Positions 6,789 to 13,013 of a stretch of DNA of 13,301 nucleotides are shown in pieces. Numbering within the stretch: position 1 is the first letter of the stretch; every line of letters begins with the position of its first letter. The translations under genes and the position numbers were made by a program. Under the pieces are notes generated by a model. It was not told the origin of the DNA. It ran no database searches and saw only the letters and a program-made list of their open reading frames with translations. Source of the DNA: an uncultured Clostridia bacterium (GTDB lineage Bacteria; Bacillota_A; Clostridia; Oscillospirales; Oscillospiraceae). Where the stretch lies: positions 1-13,301 of the forward strand of contig CAMJQX010000020.1 of NCBI GenBank assembly GCA_946408145.1, written 5' to 3'.

Positions 6789-7001
6789 TTATTCCTTTTT
6801 CTCCAGCCGCTCGAAGACCGCGTCCACAAGGAGGCTCACGACAAAAAAGATAACGAAATAGATGAGCAGGCGCGCGCAGACCTGAAACCACAGCGGCCTC
6901 GCGCCGCCGTCCGGGACGATGCTCCCGTCGAACCAGGCAACGATCGTCATCACGACCGCGAAGGCCGCCGCCTCCGCCAGCTTTCTTCCCACGTTTTTCA
7001 T
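6789..7001 (-). CDS. Small two-helix membrane protein of unknown function
   Basis: A 70-residue protein I do not recognise. It has two predicted membrane segments (about 8-24 and 41-63), a short loop containing PDGGARPLW, and a charged C-terminus (ERLEKKE). I chose the ATG at 6999-7001 because a perfect GGAGG (7009-7013) lies 7 bases upstream and the protein starts with a typical basic MKN. A promoter-like pair is found further upstream. It is divergent from the hydrolase gene and convergent with the Ig-like lipoprotein gene, sharing the hairpin at 6734-6773. Confidence 0.7.
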   Translation of the reverse strand: MKNVGRKLAEAAAFAVVMTIVAWFDGSIVPDGGARPLWFQVCARLLIYFVIFFVVSLLVDAVFERLEKKE

Positions 7002-7047
7002 AAGCCGTCCTCCCGTTTTCCCCTTATCGGGCCGTTTCTCTGTATCG

Positions 7048-7076
7048 ATTGTATCACAGGGCGCTCCGCGGCGCAA
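7048..7076 (-). promoter_or_regulatory. Predicted promoter of the small two-helix membrane protein gene
   Basis: On the minus strand TTGCGC (7071-7076), a 17-base spacer and TACAAT (7048-7053). Confidence 0.5.
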
Positions 7077-7121
7077 TCCCATCGCAAATGTGATCCTGTG
7101 CCGACTCTATTCAGCTTTCTG

Positions 7122-7150
7122 TTGCCGCCGGGAGTCGGTTCTGGTATACT
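7122..7150 (+). promoter_or_regulatory. Predicted promoter of the alpha/beta hydrolase gene
   Basis: TTGCCG (7122-7127), a 17-base spacer and TATACT (7145-7150). The TG at 7142-7143 makes it an extended -10 box. Confidence 0.65.
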
Positions 7151-7194
7151 GGAAAAAAGGATCGCCCGATACGGCGAGACAGGAGGATGTCAAG

Positions 7195-8151
7195 ATGCAT
7201 TGGATCACGGAGGAAAACTACGCGCAGCTCATGCAGACCGAGGCGGAGCCCTATCTGGCCGCCAGACGGGAGACCGGTCTGGACAGTCGGGTCGAGGGCG
7301 AGGCCATCTATTTCGAGCACTACCGGGCCGACGCGCCGAAGGGCGTGATCGTCATCAGCCACGGCTTTACGGAGTCCGTCGCCAAATTTACGGAGTCCAT
7401 CTATTACATGCTGCAGGCAGGCTACGAGGTCTGGGGCTTCGACCAGCGCGGGCACGGGCGCTCCTTCCGCAGGAATGATAACCCATACGTCGTCCACGCC
7501 GATCGCTTCCGGGACTATATCCTGGATCTGAAGCACCTGACCGAGACGCGCGTCAAGCCCGCCGCGGGCGGTCTGCCGGTCTATCTCTTCTGCCACTCCA
7601 TGGGCGGCTGCGTCGGCGCCCTGACGATGGAGCGCTGGCCGGAGCTGTTCGACAAGGCGGTGCTCTCCTCCCCCATGCTGGGCCTCAGCTTCGGCAAGCT
7701 CCCGCCGCATGTGGTCTACGCGGTCATGACGGCGCAGGGGATTCCCACGAAGGGGCAGGGGCCCACCTCGCCGGTCGAGGCCTTCCCGGAGGAGCGCTTT
7801 GAGGACAGCGCCGCCACCTCGGAGCCGCGCTTCCGCTATTACTACGAGAAGAAGCTGGCCGACCCGAAGCTGCAGACCTGCGCCGCCTCCACCAACTGGG
7901 TGCGCGAGGCGATCCGCGCCTGCAGCCTCGTACGCTCGAAGCTGTACACCGCGAAGCTGCAGACCCCGGTGCTGCTCTTCCAGGCCGGGAAGGATACCTT
8001 CGTCAAAAACAGCGCGCAGGACGTCTTCGCCTCCCGTGTCAAAGGCTGCCGCCTGGTGCGCGTCCCGGAGGCCAGGCACGAGATCTACATGAGCCGCGAC
8101 GAGGTCCTCTTCCCCTACTGGGAACAGGTCTTTGCGTTCCTGGCGGAATAA
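7195..8151 (+). CDS. Alpha/beta hydrolase, lysophospholipase/monoacylglycerol lipase type
   Basis: A 318-residue serine hydrolase with no signal peptide, so probably cytoplasmic. The oxyanion region is HGFTE (56-60). The nucleophile elbow is CHSMGG with S135. The catalytic acid is probably D267 (AGKDTFV) and the catalytic histidine H295 (EARHEIY). The order and spacing match the Hydrolase_4 family (PldB, monoglyceride lipases), as does the DQRGHGRS motif at 83-90. It probably hydrolyses a lipid ester such as a lysophospholipid or monoacylglycerol; the true substrate is not shown. The first elbow residue is Cys where Gly is usual. GGAGG at 7182-7186 fits the ATG at 7195 (8-base gap). The ATG at 7187 is out of frame. 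A small membrane protein gene follows 89 bases downstream without an obvious terminator. Confidence 0.9.
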   Translation: MHWITEENYAQLMQTEAEPYLAARRETGLDSRVEGEAIYFEHYRADAPKGVIVISHGFTESVAKFTESIYYMLQAGYEVWGFDQRGHGRSFRRNDNPYVVHADRFRDYILDLKHLTETRVKPAAGGLPVYLFCHSMGGCVGALTMERWPELFDKAVLSSPMLGLSFGKLPPHVVYAVMTAQGIPTKGQGPTSPVEAFPEERFEDSAATSEPRFRYYYEKKLADPKLQTCAASTNWVREAIRACSLVRSKLYTAKLQTPVLLFQAGKDTFVKNSAQDVFASRVKGCRLVRVPEARHEIYMSRDEVLFPYWEQVFAFLAE

Positions 8152-8240
8152 GCGGACGCGCCGGACAGCGGACGGCGTCAAGCGTCCCGGTCTTCCCGCG
8201 CCGTCATCCGAAGGCCGCGGGCCGGAAAAGGAGTATGGTC

Positions 8241-8462
8241 ATGCTTGTATGGAAAATCGTATTGCTCGCGCTCGGCGCGGCTTTTCTCCTGTTTGGCTTC
8301 CTGATTTTCTTTCGGAAGCAGTATTCGCTTATCAACGACTTCGAGGCGGAACGGAAGGCCGGGCGGAAGGATGAACAATACGCCAGAAGAGTCGGCCTGA
8401 CCGAATTCATCCTCGGGATCGTCCTTCTGCTTGCGGGTATCGCACTCGTCCTCTTCGCATGA
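8241..8462 (+). CDS. Small DUF3784-like membrane protein
   Basis: A 73-residue protein with two membrane segments (about 4-24 and 53-72) around a charged loop containing YSLINDFEAERKAGRKDE. The layout helix-FFRKxYxLINxF-charged loop-helix resembles DUF3784 proteins, by recollection of the family pattern; the function is unknown. I prefer the ATG at 8241 over the in-frame ATG at 8235, because AAGGAG (8228-8233) is 7 bases from the first and only 1 base from the second. I see no clear promoter in the 89 bases before it, so it may be transcribed with the hydrolase gene. A terminator follows at 8564. Confidence 0.72.
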   Translation: MLVWKIVLLALGAAFLLFGFLIFFRKQYSLINDFEAERKAGRKDEQYARRVGLTEFILGIVLLLAGIALVLFA

Positions 8463-8524
8463 CGTCATTCCCGCGACCTTCCTTCGGCATGATCCGCAGC
8501 AAAAGAAGAGATCGTTCGATCTGA

Positions 8525-8552
8525 CCGTAGGGGCGCTTCACGAAGCGCCCGC
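8525..8552 (+). repeat. REP-like hairpin element A
   Basis: CCGTAGGGGCG, a 10-base variable centre, then CGCCCGC. GGGCGCTTC (8531-8539) pairs with GAAGCGCCC (8542-8550), and GTAG sits at the 5' foot. The 11-base left and 7-base right flanks are identical to those of element B at 12966-12994, while the inner stem differs. Confidence 0.75.
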
Positions 8553-8563
8553 TTTTACCGCGC

Positions 8564-8606
8564 GAAGCAGCAGGGAAAGCATGATCCCTGCTGCTTCTGT
8601 TTCTTT
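8564..8606 (+). terminator. Intrinsic terminator after the DUF3784-like gene
   Basis: A 13-base perfect stem GAAGCAGCAGGGA / TCCCTGCTGCTTC (8564-8576 with 8585-8597), an 8-base loop, then TGTTTCTTT. It stands just before the end of the convergent XRE gene. Confidence 0.85.
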
Positions 8607-8611
8607 CCGCT

Positions 8612-9556
8612 TTATTCTTCTTTGTCCTCTTCGGGAGCCTTGTCGTCGTTCAGGTCAAGATCCAGATGGATCTCCGCCTTGCGGTCGCCGAAGGACCAGG
8701 AGCGGTCGAAGCGCCAGGCCTTTTTCATGCTCTTGTTCACGGCATTCGAGATCTTCTCGCCGAGGCCGGAGAACGCCGTACCCAGCTCCTCCCCAAGGCT
8801 GTCGAAGTTCATGCCTCCGGCGGAGGCGACGCCCTTGCCGACCGAGTCGCAGTTCACCTCGCCCCCGGCATAGACGCTTCCCGCGATGTCGTCGCAGGTC
8901 ACGCCGCCTCCGGCGCTGACATTGCCTGCCACGTAGTCACAGGAGACCCCGCCGCCGGCGGACACGCTGCCGCCGACCGCGTCGCAGTTGACGCTGCCGC
9001 CGGCGTTCACGCCGCGTCCCACGGCGTCGCAGTTGACGCTGCCCTGCGCGTCCACGCCGCCCTTGACGTCGCCGCAGCTCACGTCGCCCCCGGCGTTCAC
9101 GCTGCCCTGCACGTCGCCGCAGCTGACGTTGAAATCGCTCCAGATGCTGAGCGCCGGGCCCTCGTACTGAAACTCGATCTTTCTGCGGGTATCGAGATAT
9201 GCGTCCGTCTCCTCCCCTGCGATCAGCTTGTGCCCCGCGAAGAGCACCACGTGCAGCATGTCCTCATCGTCCGGCCAGGGCAATTCCACGCCTCCGGCCG
9301 GCGCGCTCTCCTTTTGCTTTTTTTCCGCCGCGGGGGCAGACGCGGGCGCGGGCTCACCGCGGCCGAAGAGCTCGTCGATGCTGACCTCAAAGACGTCGGC
9401 CAGCAGCGGCAGCATGGAGATGTCCGGGCTCGACACGCCCGTCTCCCACTTGCTCACCGCCTGATAGGTGATGCCCAGGCCGTTGGCCAGCTGCTCCTGG
9501 GTCAGATCGTTCTCCTTGCGGAGACGCATGATGTTGCTTCCCAAAATCTCGTTCAT
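8612..9556 (-). CDS. XRE-family regulator fused to a cysteine-ladder beta-solenoid repeat domain
   Basis: A 314-residue protein. Residues 5-63 are a Cro/C1-type helix-turn-helix (LTQEQLANGLGITYQAVSKWETG). An Ala/Pro linker (about 68-90) and a unique block (about 98-143) follow. Residues 144-248 are seven exact 15-residue repeats of the pattern VxCDxVxGxVxAGGx. Cysteines fall at 146, 161, 176, 191, 206, 221 and 236. An eighth, decayed repeat has F251 in place of Cys. The period of three five-residue faces suggests a bactofilin-like beta-solenoid with stacked cysteines, which could polymerise or bind metal or a redox signal. An amphipathic helix (about 258-282) and an acidic tail end the protein. 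AGGAGGT (9564-9570), 7 bases upstream, fixes the ATG at 9556. The function beyond DNA binding is inference. Confidence 0.85.
   Translation of the reverse strand: MNEILGSNIMRLRKENDLTQEQLANGLGITYQAVSKWETGVSSPDISMLPLLADVFEVSIDELFGRGEPAPASAPAAEKKQKESAPAGGVELPWPDDEDMLHVVLFAGHKLIAGEETDAYLDTRRKIEFQYEGPALSIWSDFNVSCGDVQGSVNAGGDVSCGDVKGGVDAQGSVNCDAVGRGVNAGGSVNCDAVGGSVSAGGGVSCDYVAGNVSAGGGVTCDDIAGSVYAGGEVNCDSVGKGVASAGGMNFDSLGEELGTAFSGLGEKISNAVNKSMKKAWRFDRSWSFGDRKAEIHLDLDLNDDKAPEEDKEE
8813..9127 (-). repeat. Seven in-frame 45-base repeats encoding the cysteine-ladder domain
   Basis: The tract encodes residues 144-248 of the XRE protein. The units have equal length (45 bases) and share codons for V-x-C-D-x-V at the start and A-G-G at the end. 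The array is coding throughout, with no spacer-like variable segment. Confidence 0.85.
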
Positions 9557-9604
9557 GATCCGTACCTCCTGTCGATGTTCGGCGGCGCCTGCCTTTCTGA
9601 GCGA

Positions 9605-9634
9605 AGCGTAGCAGAAAACAGGCCGTTTTGCCAA
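9605..9634 (-). promoter_or_regulatory. Tentative promoter of the XRE gene
   Basis: On the minus strand TTGGCA (9629-9634), an 18-base spacer and TACGCT (9605-9610). The -10 box is weak, so this is the best candidate rather than a firm call. Confidence 0.35.
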
Positions 9635-9644
9635 TAACCTGTTC

Positions 9645-9676
9645 GTTGAGTTCGCAAACTCAACCGACGGTTGAGT
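9645..9676. promoter_or_regulatory. Triple half-site operator upstream of the XRE gene
   Basis: Three 7-base half-sites alternate in orientation: GTTGAGT (9645-9651), ACTCAAC (9658-9664), GTTGAGT (9670-9676). The last two form a 19-base perfect palindrome (ACTCAACCG-a-CGGTTGAGT). The first two form a perfect inverted repeat with a 6-base spacer. The position just upstream of the tentative promoter suggests control by the XRE protein itself or another dimeric regulator. Confidence 0.65.
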
Positions 9677-9689
9677 CGATACCCATGAG

Positions 9690-9712
9690 AAAGGCGGCGC
9701 TGCGCCGCCTTT
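9690..9712 (-). terminator. Probable terminator of the infB-ribF operon
   Basis: AAAGGCGGC (9690-9698) pairs with GCCGCCTTT (9704-9712) around a 5-base GCTGC loop. The hairpin stands 6 bases after the ribF stop. On the minus strand only TTTCT follows, so it is a weak intrinsic terminator. Confidence 0.5.
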
Positions 9713-9718
9713 GAGGCG

Positions 9719-10645
9719 TCAAGCCTCAGCTCCCCTGTCGGAGGCCTCCTGTTTTTCGAAATACGCGCGGGCGGCTTCCGCGTCCTCGCGGATCTGGACG
9801 GAAAGCGCCTCGTAGTTTTCAAACTTGCGCTCCGGCCGGAGGAAGGCGTAAAACTCCACTCTCGCCTGCCGCCCGTAGAGATTCCCGCTGTAGTCGAGCA
9901 GATGGCTCTCCACGCTGACGCGGTTTTCCTCGCTGACCGTAGGGCGCACGCCGATGTTGGTCACGGCCACATAGCTCTTGCCGTCCTCGAGGAAGACCCG
10001 CGCGGCGTAGACGCCGTGCCGCGGCACCAGCACCCCCTCCGGGAAATACATGTTGATGGTGGGCGTGCCGAGCCTGCGGCCCAGATGATACCCGGAGTGC
10101 ACGGTGTCGGCCAGCGTATGGGGATGGCCGAGCCAGCGCCGGGCCTGCTCCATGTCCCCCGCCTCGATCAGCTCCCGGATATGCGTGGAGCTGACGATCT
10201 GCCCGTCGATCTTGACGGGCGGGATCACGTCGCAGCCGAGGCCGTTCTCCGCGCAGTACTCCCGCAGGCGTTCCACCGTGCCCTCGCCCCTGTAGCCGAA
10301 GCAGAAGTCGTGCCCGACCACGATATGGCAGATGGACAGCTCCTGCACGATGGACTCGATGAACTGCCGCCAGGGGATGCGCATGGTGTGCTCGGAAAAA
10401 TGCAGGAAGACGACGTTGTCGATGCCGAACTCCCGGCGGATGATGTCCTCGCGGCCGATCGCGCTGTTGATGAGCGGCACCTCTTTATGGAACACCAGCG
10501 TGTCCGGGTGCACGTCGAAGCTCAGCACGGAGGGCTCGGCCCCCAGCTCGCGCGCCCGCTCCTTCGTCTTGTTCAGCAGCGCCGCGTGGCCGATGTGCAC
10601 GCCGTCGAAAAAGCCCAGCGCGATGACCCTTTTGATCTCTGTCAT
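9719..10645 (-). CDS. ribF: Bifunctional riboflavin kinase / FAD synthetase
   Basis: A 308-residue two-domain cytoplasmic enzyme that phosphorylates riboflavin to FMN and adenylylates FMN to FAD. The N-terminal nucleotidyltransferase domain has GFFDGVHIGH (11-20), SFDVHP (42-47), GHDFCFG (111-117) and SSTHIR (152-157). The C-terminal kinase domain has GRRLGTPTIN (189-198), GVRPT (232-236) and ESHLLD (246-251). Length and motif order match bacterial RibF/RibC. The start at 10643-10645 follows GAGAGGAAA. It is the last gene of the infB-rbfA-nrnA-truB-ribF run, separated from truB by 82 bases that hold a palindromic repeat. I see no FMN riboswitch before it. Confidence 0.97.
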   Translation of the reverse strand: MTEIKRVIALGFFDGVHIGHAALLNKTKERARELGAEPSVLSFDVHPDTLVFHKEVPLINSAIGREDIIRREFGIDNVVFLHFSEHTMRIPWRQFIESIVQELSICHIVVGHDFCFGYRGEGTVERLREYCAENGLGCDVIPPVKIDGQIVSSTHIRELIEAGDMEQARRWLGHPHTLADTVHSGYHLGRRLGTPTINMYFPEGVLVPRHGVYAARVFLEDGKSYVAVTNIGVRPTVSEENRVSVESHLLDYSGNLYGRQARVEFYAFLRPERKFENYEALSVQIREDAEAARAYFEKQEASDRGAEA

Positions 10646-10657
10646 ATGCTTTCCTCT

Positions 10658-10723
10658 CTGTCATTCTGAGTTGTGAAACGACGAAGGCTCACACGGGATC
10701 CTTCGCTGCGCTCGGGATGACAG
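10658..10723. repeat. 66-base palindromic interspersed repeat between truB and ribF
   Basis: The outer arms CTGTCATTCTGAG (10658-10670) and CTCGGGATGACAG (10711-10723) are inverted with 11 of 13 matches. An inner pair CGAAGG (10682-10687) / CCTTCG (10700-10705) continues the symmetry. The sequence GTCATTCTGAG...GGATCCTTCGCTGCGCTC resembles the GTCATTCTGAGCGAAGCGAAGAATC-type palindromes common in many bacterial genomes. No coding capacity is seen. Confidence 0.7.
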
Positions 10724-10727
10724 TCCT

Positions 10728-11597
10728 TTATATTTCAAAGAAGCTTTTTATCGTTTTCAGTTCGCCGTCCTCAACACGCGCGATGGCCAGAAAGCCGCCG
10801 TTCTCGCCGTACAGGCGGTAGACGCCCTCCGGGTCTCCTGCGGGCAGCGGATTGCCGCAGCGGATCCTTTTCTCCCCCGCGGCGCTCACGCGCAGGCTCG
10901 GATATGCCGAAAACAGGCTGTCCGCCGGCAGAAGCAGCGCTTCCGCGCGGCCTTCGTCCGCCGCGGCGATCACCTCGTCAAGCGTGTGGGCGTCCTCCAG
11001 CCGGAAGTCCCCCGCCGCGAGGCGCCGGAGCGAGCTCATACAGCCGCCGCAGCCGAGCGCCCGCCCGACGTCGTGGCAGAGCGTGCGCACGTAGGTGCCC
11101 TTGGAGCAGCATACGTCCAGCAGGAAATCGCCGCCCTCCTCCCCCACGAGCTCCAGACTGCGGATCGTGACGGAGCGCGGCTTTCGCTCCACCTCGCCGC
11201 CGCGGCGGGCGATCTCGTAGAGCTTCTGTCCCTTGACCTTGATGGCCGAGTACATGGGCGGGATCTGTGCGATCTCGCCGCGAAAGCGAGCCAGCACGGC
11301 CTCCAGCTCCTCGCGGGAGACGGGGCGCGGCTCGCCGCCGATCGGATTTCCCGTGGTGTCCTGCGTGTCGGTGGCAAGGCCGAGGCGGAGCCCCGCCAGA
11401 TAGCGCTTGTCATGGCTCTCGGCGAATTCGACCGCGCGGGTGGCGCGGCCGACGAAGAGCACCAGCAGGCCTGTCGCCATCGGGTCCAGCGTGCCGGAGT
11501 GCCCGATGCGCTTTTCGTGCAGCACGCCGCGCAGCTTCGCCACCACGTCGCTCGAGGTCCAGCCCGCGGGCTTGTCGATCAGGAGGATGCCGTTCAT
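10728..11597 (-). CDS. truB: tRNA pseudouridine(55) synthase
   Basis: A 289-residue enzyme that converts U55 of the T-loop in most tRNAs to pseudouridine. Motifs in order: [11 protein letters not shown] (5-15), [12 protein letters not shown] with catalytic D38, [10 protein letters not shown] (64-73), [13 protein letters not shown] (112-124), and [15 protein letters not shown] (164-178). The C-terminal region from about 220 matches the PUA-like domain of TruB. The start ATG overlaps the nrnA stop by 4 bases (ATGA), with only a weak ribosome site, so translation is probably coupled to nrnA. The length is normal for the family. Confidence 0.97.
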   Translation of the reverse strand: MNGILLIDKPAGWTSSDVVAKLRGVLHEKRIGHSGTLDPMATGLLVLFVGRATRAVEFAESHDKRYLAGLRLGLATDTQDTTGNPIGGEPRPVSREELEAVLARFRGEIAQIPPMYSAIKVKGQKLYEIARRGGEVERKPRSVTIRSLELVGEEGGDFLLDVCCSKGTYVRTLCHDVGRALGCGGCMSSLRRLAAGDFRLEDAHTLDEVIAAADEGRAEALLLPADSLFSAYPSLRVSAAGEKRIRCGNPLPAGDPEGVYRLYGENGGFLAIARVEDGELKTIKSFFEI

Positions 11598-12529
11598 GGA
11601 ACCAGCTCTTCGATCACATCCAGCAGCATGTCTCTCGCCTTCTCCGGAGGGCAGGCGATGTTGCAGCCGGCGGCCATCTCGTGTCCGCCGCCGCCGAAGG
11701 CCGCGCAGATCGCGCTGCTGCTGATGCCGGGGTTGGAGCGCACAGAGACGCGGCTGGAGCCGTCCTCCTGCTCCCGGATGGTGATGTTCAAAACGCCGCT
11801 CTCGGCGCGCCCCGCGAGGCTCGCCAGATCGTCGAAGTCGTCCTTGGTCGCGCCGGAAGCACGGATCATCTCCTGCGTGACGATCGCGAAGACGACCTTT
11901 CCGTCCCGGTGGAAGCTCATATGGGAATAGATCATCCCCTCCAGCCGCAGCCGGGCGGCCGAGACCTTGCGGAAGAAGGCCAGGCTGACCTCGTGCTGCC
12001 TTGCGCCGAGGCGCAGGAGCTCAGAGGCGGCGGCAAGCGTCGGCGCGCCGGTGTTGGCGTACTGGAAGCAGCCGGTATCGGTGGTCACGGCGATATAGAG
12101 AAGCGTCGCCTCCTCCTCGCTCACGCTGCCGCAGAGGGCTTTGATCAGCTCCAGCACGATCTCGCCGCAGGAGGCTTTCTCGTCCCGGATGAGCTCGTTT
12201 TTGGCATAGTGGGAGTTCGTGGGGTGGTGATCCACACACAGCAGGATCTCCCCGTCGAGCGGCGCGGGAAACATGCGCTCCGTCGCCACGTCGACCGCGA
12301 CGAGGCAGCCGGGGACAAAGTCTTCCGGCGCGAGGTAGCGCTCGATGTACGGGAGCATTTTACGGGTATAGCCGGGGTTTTGGCAGAGCCAGGCCTCCTT
12401 GCCGAGCCTCCGCAGCGCGCTGCAGAGCGCGGCGGCACTGCCCGCGGTATCCCCGTCCGGGTCGCGGTGCGTGATGAGCAGGATCCGATCCCGCTCGCGC
12501 AGGAGCTTGGCGCATTCCCGATAATTCAT
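11594..12529 (-). CDS. nrnA: NrnA-type DHH/DHHA1 phosphoesterase (oligoribonuclease / pAp phosphatase)
   Basis: A 311-residue DHH-superfamily protein. Metal-binding motifs are HRDPDGD (21-27), D80, DHH (100-102) and TTDTGCF (149-155). The C-terminal DHHA1 domain carries [10 protein letters not shown] (279-288). NrnA degrades short RNA oligomers to mononucleotides and dephosphorylates 3'-phosphoadenosine 5'-phosphate in Firmicutes that lack Orn. The position between rbfA and truB is the usual one in Clostridia. The gap to rbfA is 4 bases and the GGGGAGTGA ribosome site runs over the rbfA stop. A c-di-AMP phosphodiesterase (GdpP type) is excluded by the lack of membrane and GGDEF-like domains. 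Confidence 0.94.
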   Translation of the reverse strand: MNYRECAKLLRERDRILLITHRDPDGDTAGSAAALCSALRRLGKEAWLCQNPGYTRKMLPYIERYLAPEDFVPGCLVAVDVATERMFPAPLDGEILLCVDHHPTNSHYAKNELIRDEKASCGEIVLELIKALCGSVSEEEATLLYIAVTTDTGCFQYANTGAPTLAAASELLRLGARQHEVSLAFFRKVSAARLRLEGMIYSHMSFHRDGKVVFAIVTQEMIRASGATKDDFDDLASLAGRAESGVLNITIREQEDGSSRVSVRSNPGISSSAICAAFGGGGHEMAAGCNIACPPEKARDMLLDVIEELVP

Positions 12530-12533
12530 GGTA

Positions 12534-12905
12534 TCACTCCCCGGATCCTTCGTCCTCGTCGTGCTTGATGTCCAGCGACTGGATGACCTCGTTGATGTGG
12601 GCGCCGTACTCGATGCTGTGGTCGATCTCGAAGACCAGCTCCGGCGTGTAGCGCAGAGTCATGGCCTGGCCCATCTCATGCCGCAGCCAGCCGGCGGCGG
12701 ACTTGAGGCCGCGCTTGAATTCCTTTTCATCCCGCATGCCCAGCACGCTCAGCCACACCTTGGCATAGCGCAGGTCGCCGGTGGTCTCGACGCGGGTGAC
12801 GCTGATCATGCCCTGCTGCACGCGCGGGTCCTTGACCTGCGGGATGAGCTTTGAGAGCACGAACTGGATATCGTCGTTGGTTCTGGCAAGTTTATTGGAT
12901 GGCAT
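12534..12905 (-). CDS. rbfA: 30S ribosome-binding factor A
   Basis: A 123-residue, single KH-type-domain protein needed for 16S rRNA 5'-end maturation and 30S assembly. Family marks are the N-terminal LARTNDDIQFVLSKLI, DPRVQQGMISVTRVETTGDLRYAKVWLS in the middle, and RYTPELVFEIDHSIEYGAHI near the end, where the conserved core finishes. A short acidic tail follows. AAGGAGA (12911-12917) precedes the ATG at 12905. It lies downstream of infB and directly before nrnA. The 108-base gap to infB is long for this operon and holds two REP-like hairpins. Confidence 0.96.
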   Translation of the reverse strand: MPSNKLARTNDDIQFVLSKLIPQVKDPRVQQGMISVTRVETTGDLRYAKVWLSVLGMRDEKEFKRGLKSAAGWLRHEMGQAMTLRYTPELVFEIDHSIEYGAHINEVIQSLDIKHDEDEGSGE

Positions 12906-12922
12906 GGTGTTCTCCTTTATGA

Positions 12923-12951
12923 TGCGGGGGCGGCCCCTGCGGCCGCCCGTC
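12923..12951 (+). repeat. REP-like hairpin element C
   Basis: GGGCGGCC (12928-12935) pairs with GGCCGCCC (12941-12948) over a CCTGC loop. The GGGGCG...CGCCCG outer frame matches elements A and B, but GCGG replaces GTAG at the foot. It faces element B in inverted orientation 14 bases away. Confidence 0.6.
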
Positions 12952-12965
12952 TTTCAGCAGAAGCC

Positions 12966-12994
12966 GCGGGCGACCGTAAAGGTCGCCCCTACGG
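12966..12994 (-). repeat. REP-like hairpin element B
   Basis: On the minus strand CCGTAGGGGCG, ACCTTTACGGT, CGCCCGC. The stem GGGCGACC / GGTCGCCC is closed by a TTTAC loop with GTAG at the foot. The flanks are identical to element A at 8525-8552. It begins 19 bases after the infB stop, inside the operon. Confidence 0.75.
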
Positions 12995-13013
12995 CAGTTC
13001 TGTTTGGAAAGCT

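Noticed and set aside
7187..7189. ATG directly after GGAGG as the hydrolase start
   Set aside because: It is out of frame with the hydrolase and too close to the ribosome site; the ATG at 7195 is in frame at 8-base spacing.
8813..9127. Possible CRISPR or satellite array because of regular 45-base spacing
   Set aside because: The units are contiguous, in frame and protein-coding, with no alternation of constant repeat and variable spacer.
9595..9617. TTCTGAGCGAAGCG stretch as another copy of the palindromic repeat
   Set aside because: Only one short half matches and no partner arm of the element is found, so it may be chance or a remnant.
8666..9637. 323-codon plus-strand open frame opposite the XRE gene
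   Set aside because: Its Ala/Val/His/Asp periodicity is the antisense reading of the 45-base repeats.
10646..10727. FMN riboswitch before ribF
   Set aside because: The gap is occupied by a simple palindromic repeat; none of the conserved FMN-aptamer segments is seen and the space is too short.
11267..12568. 433-codon plus-strand open frame opposite truB and nrnA
   Set aside because: It spans the ATGA junction of two conserved genes on the other strand and has Arg/Ala-rich shadow composition.
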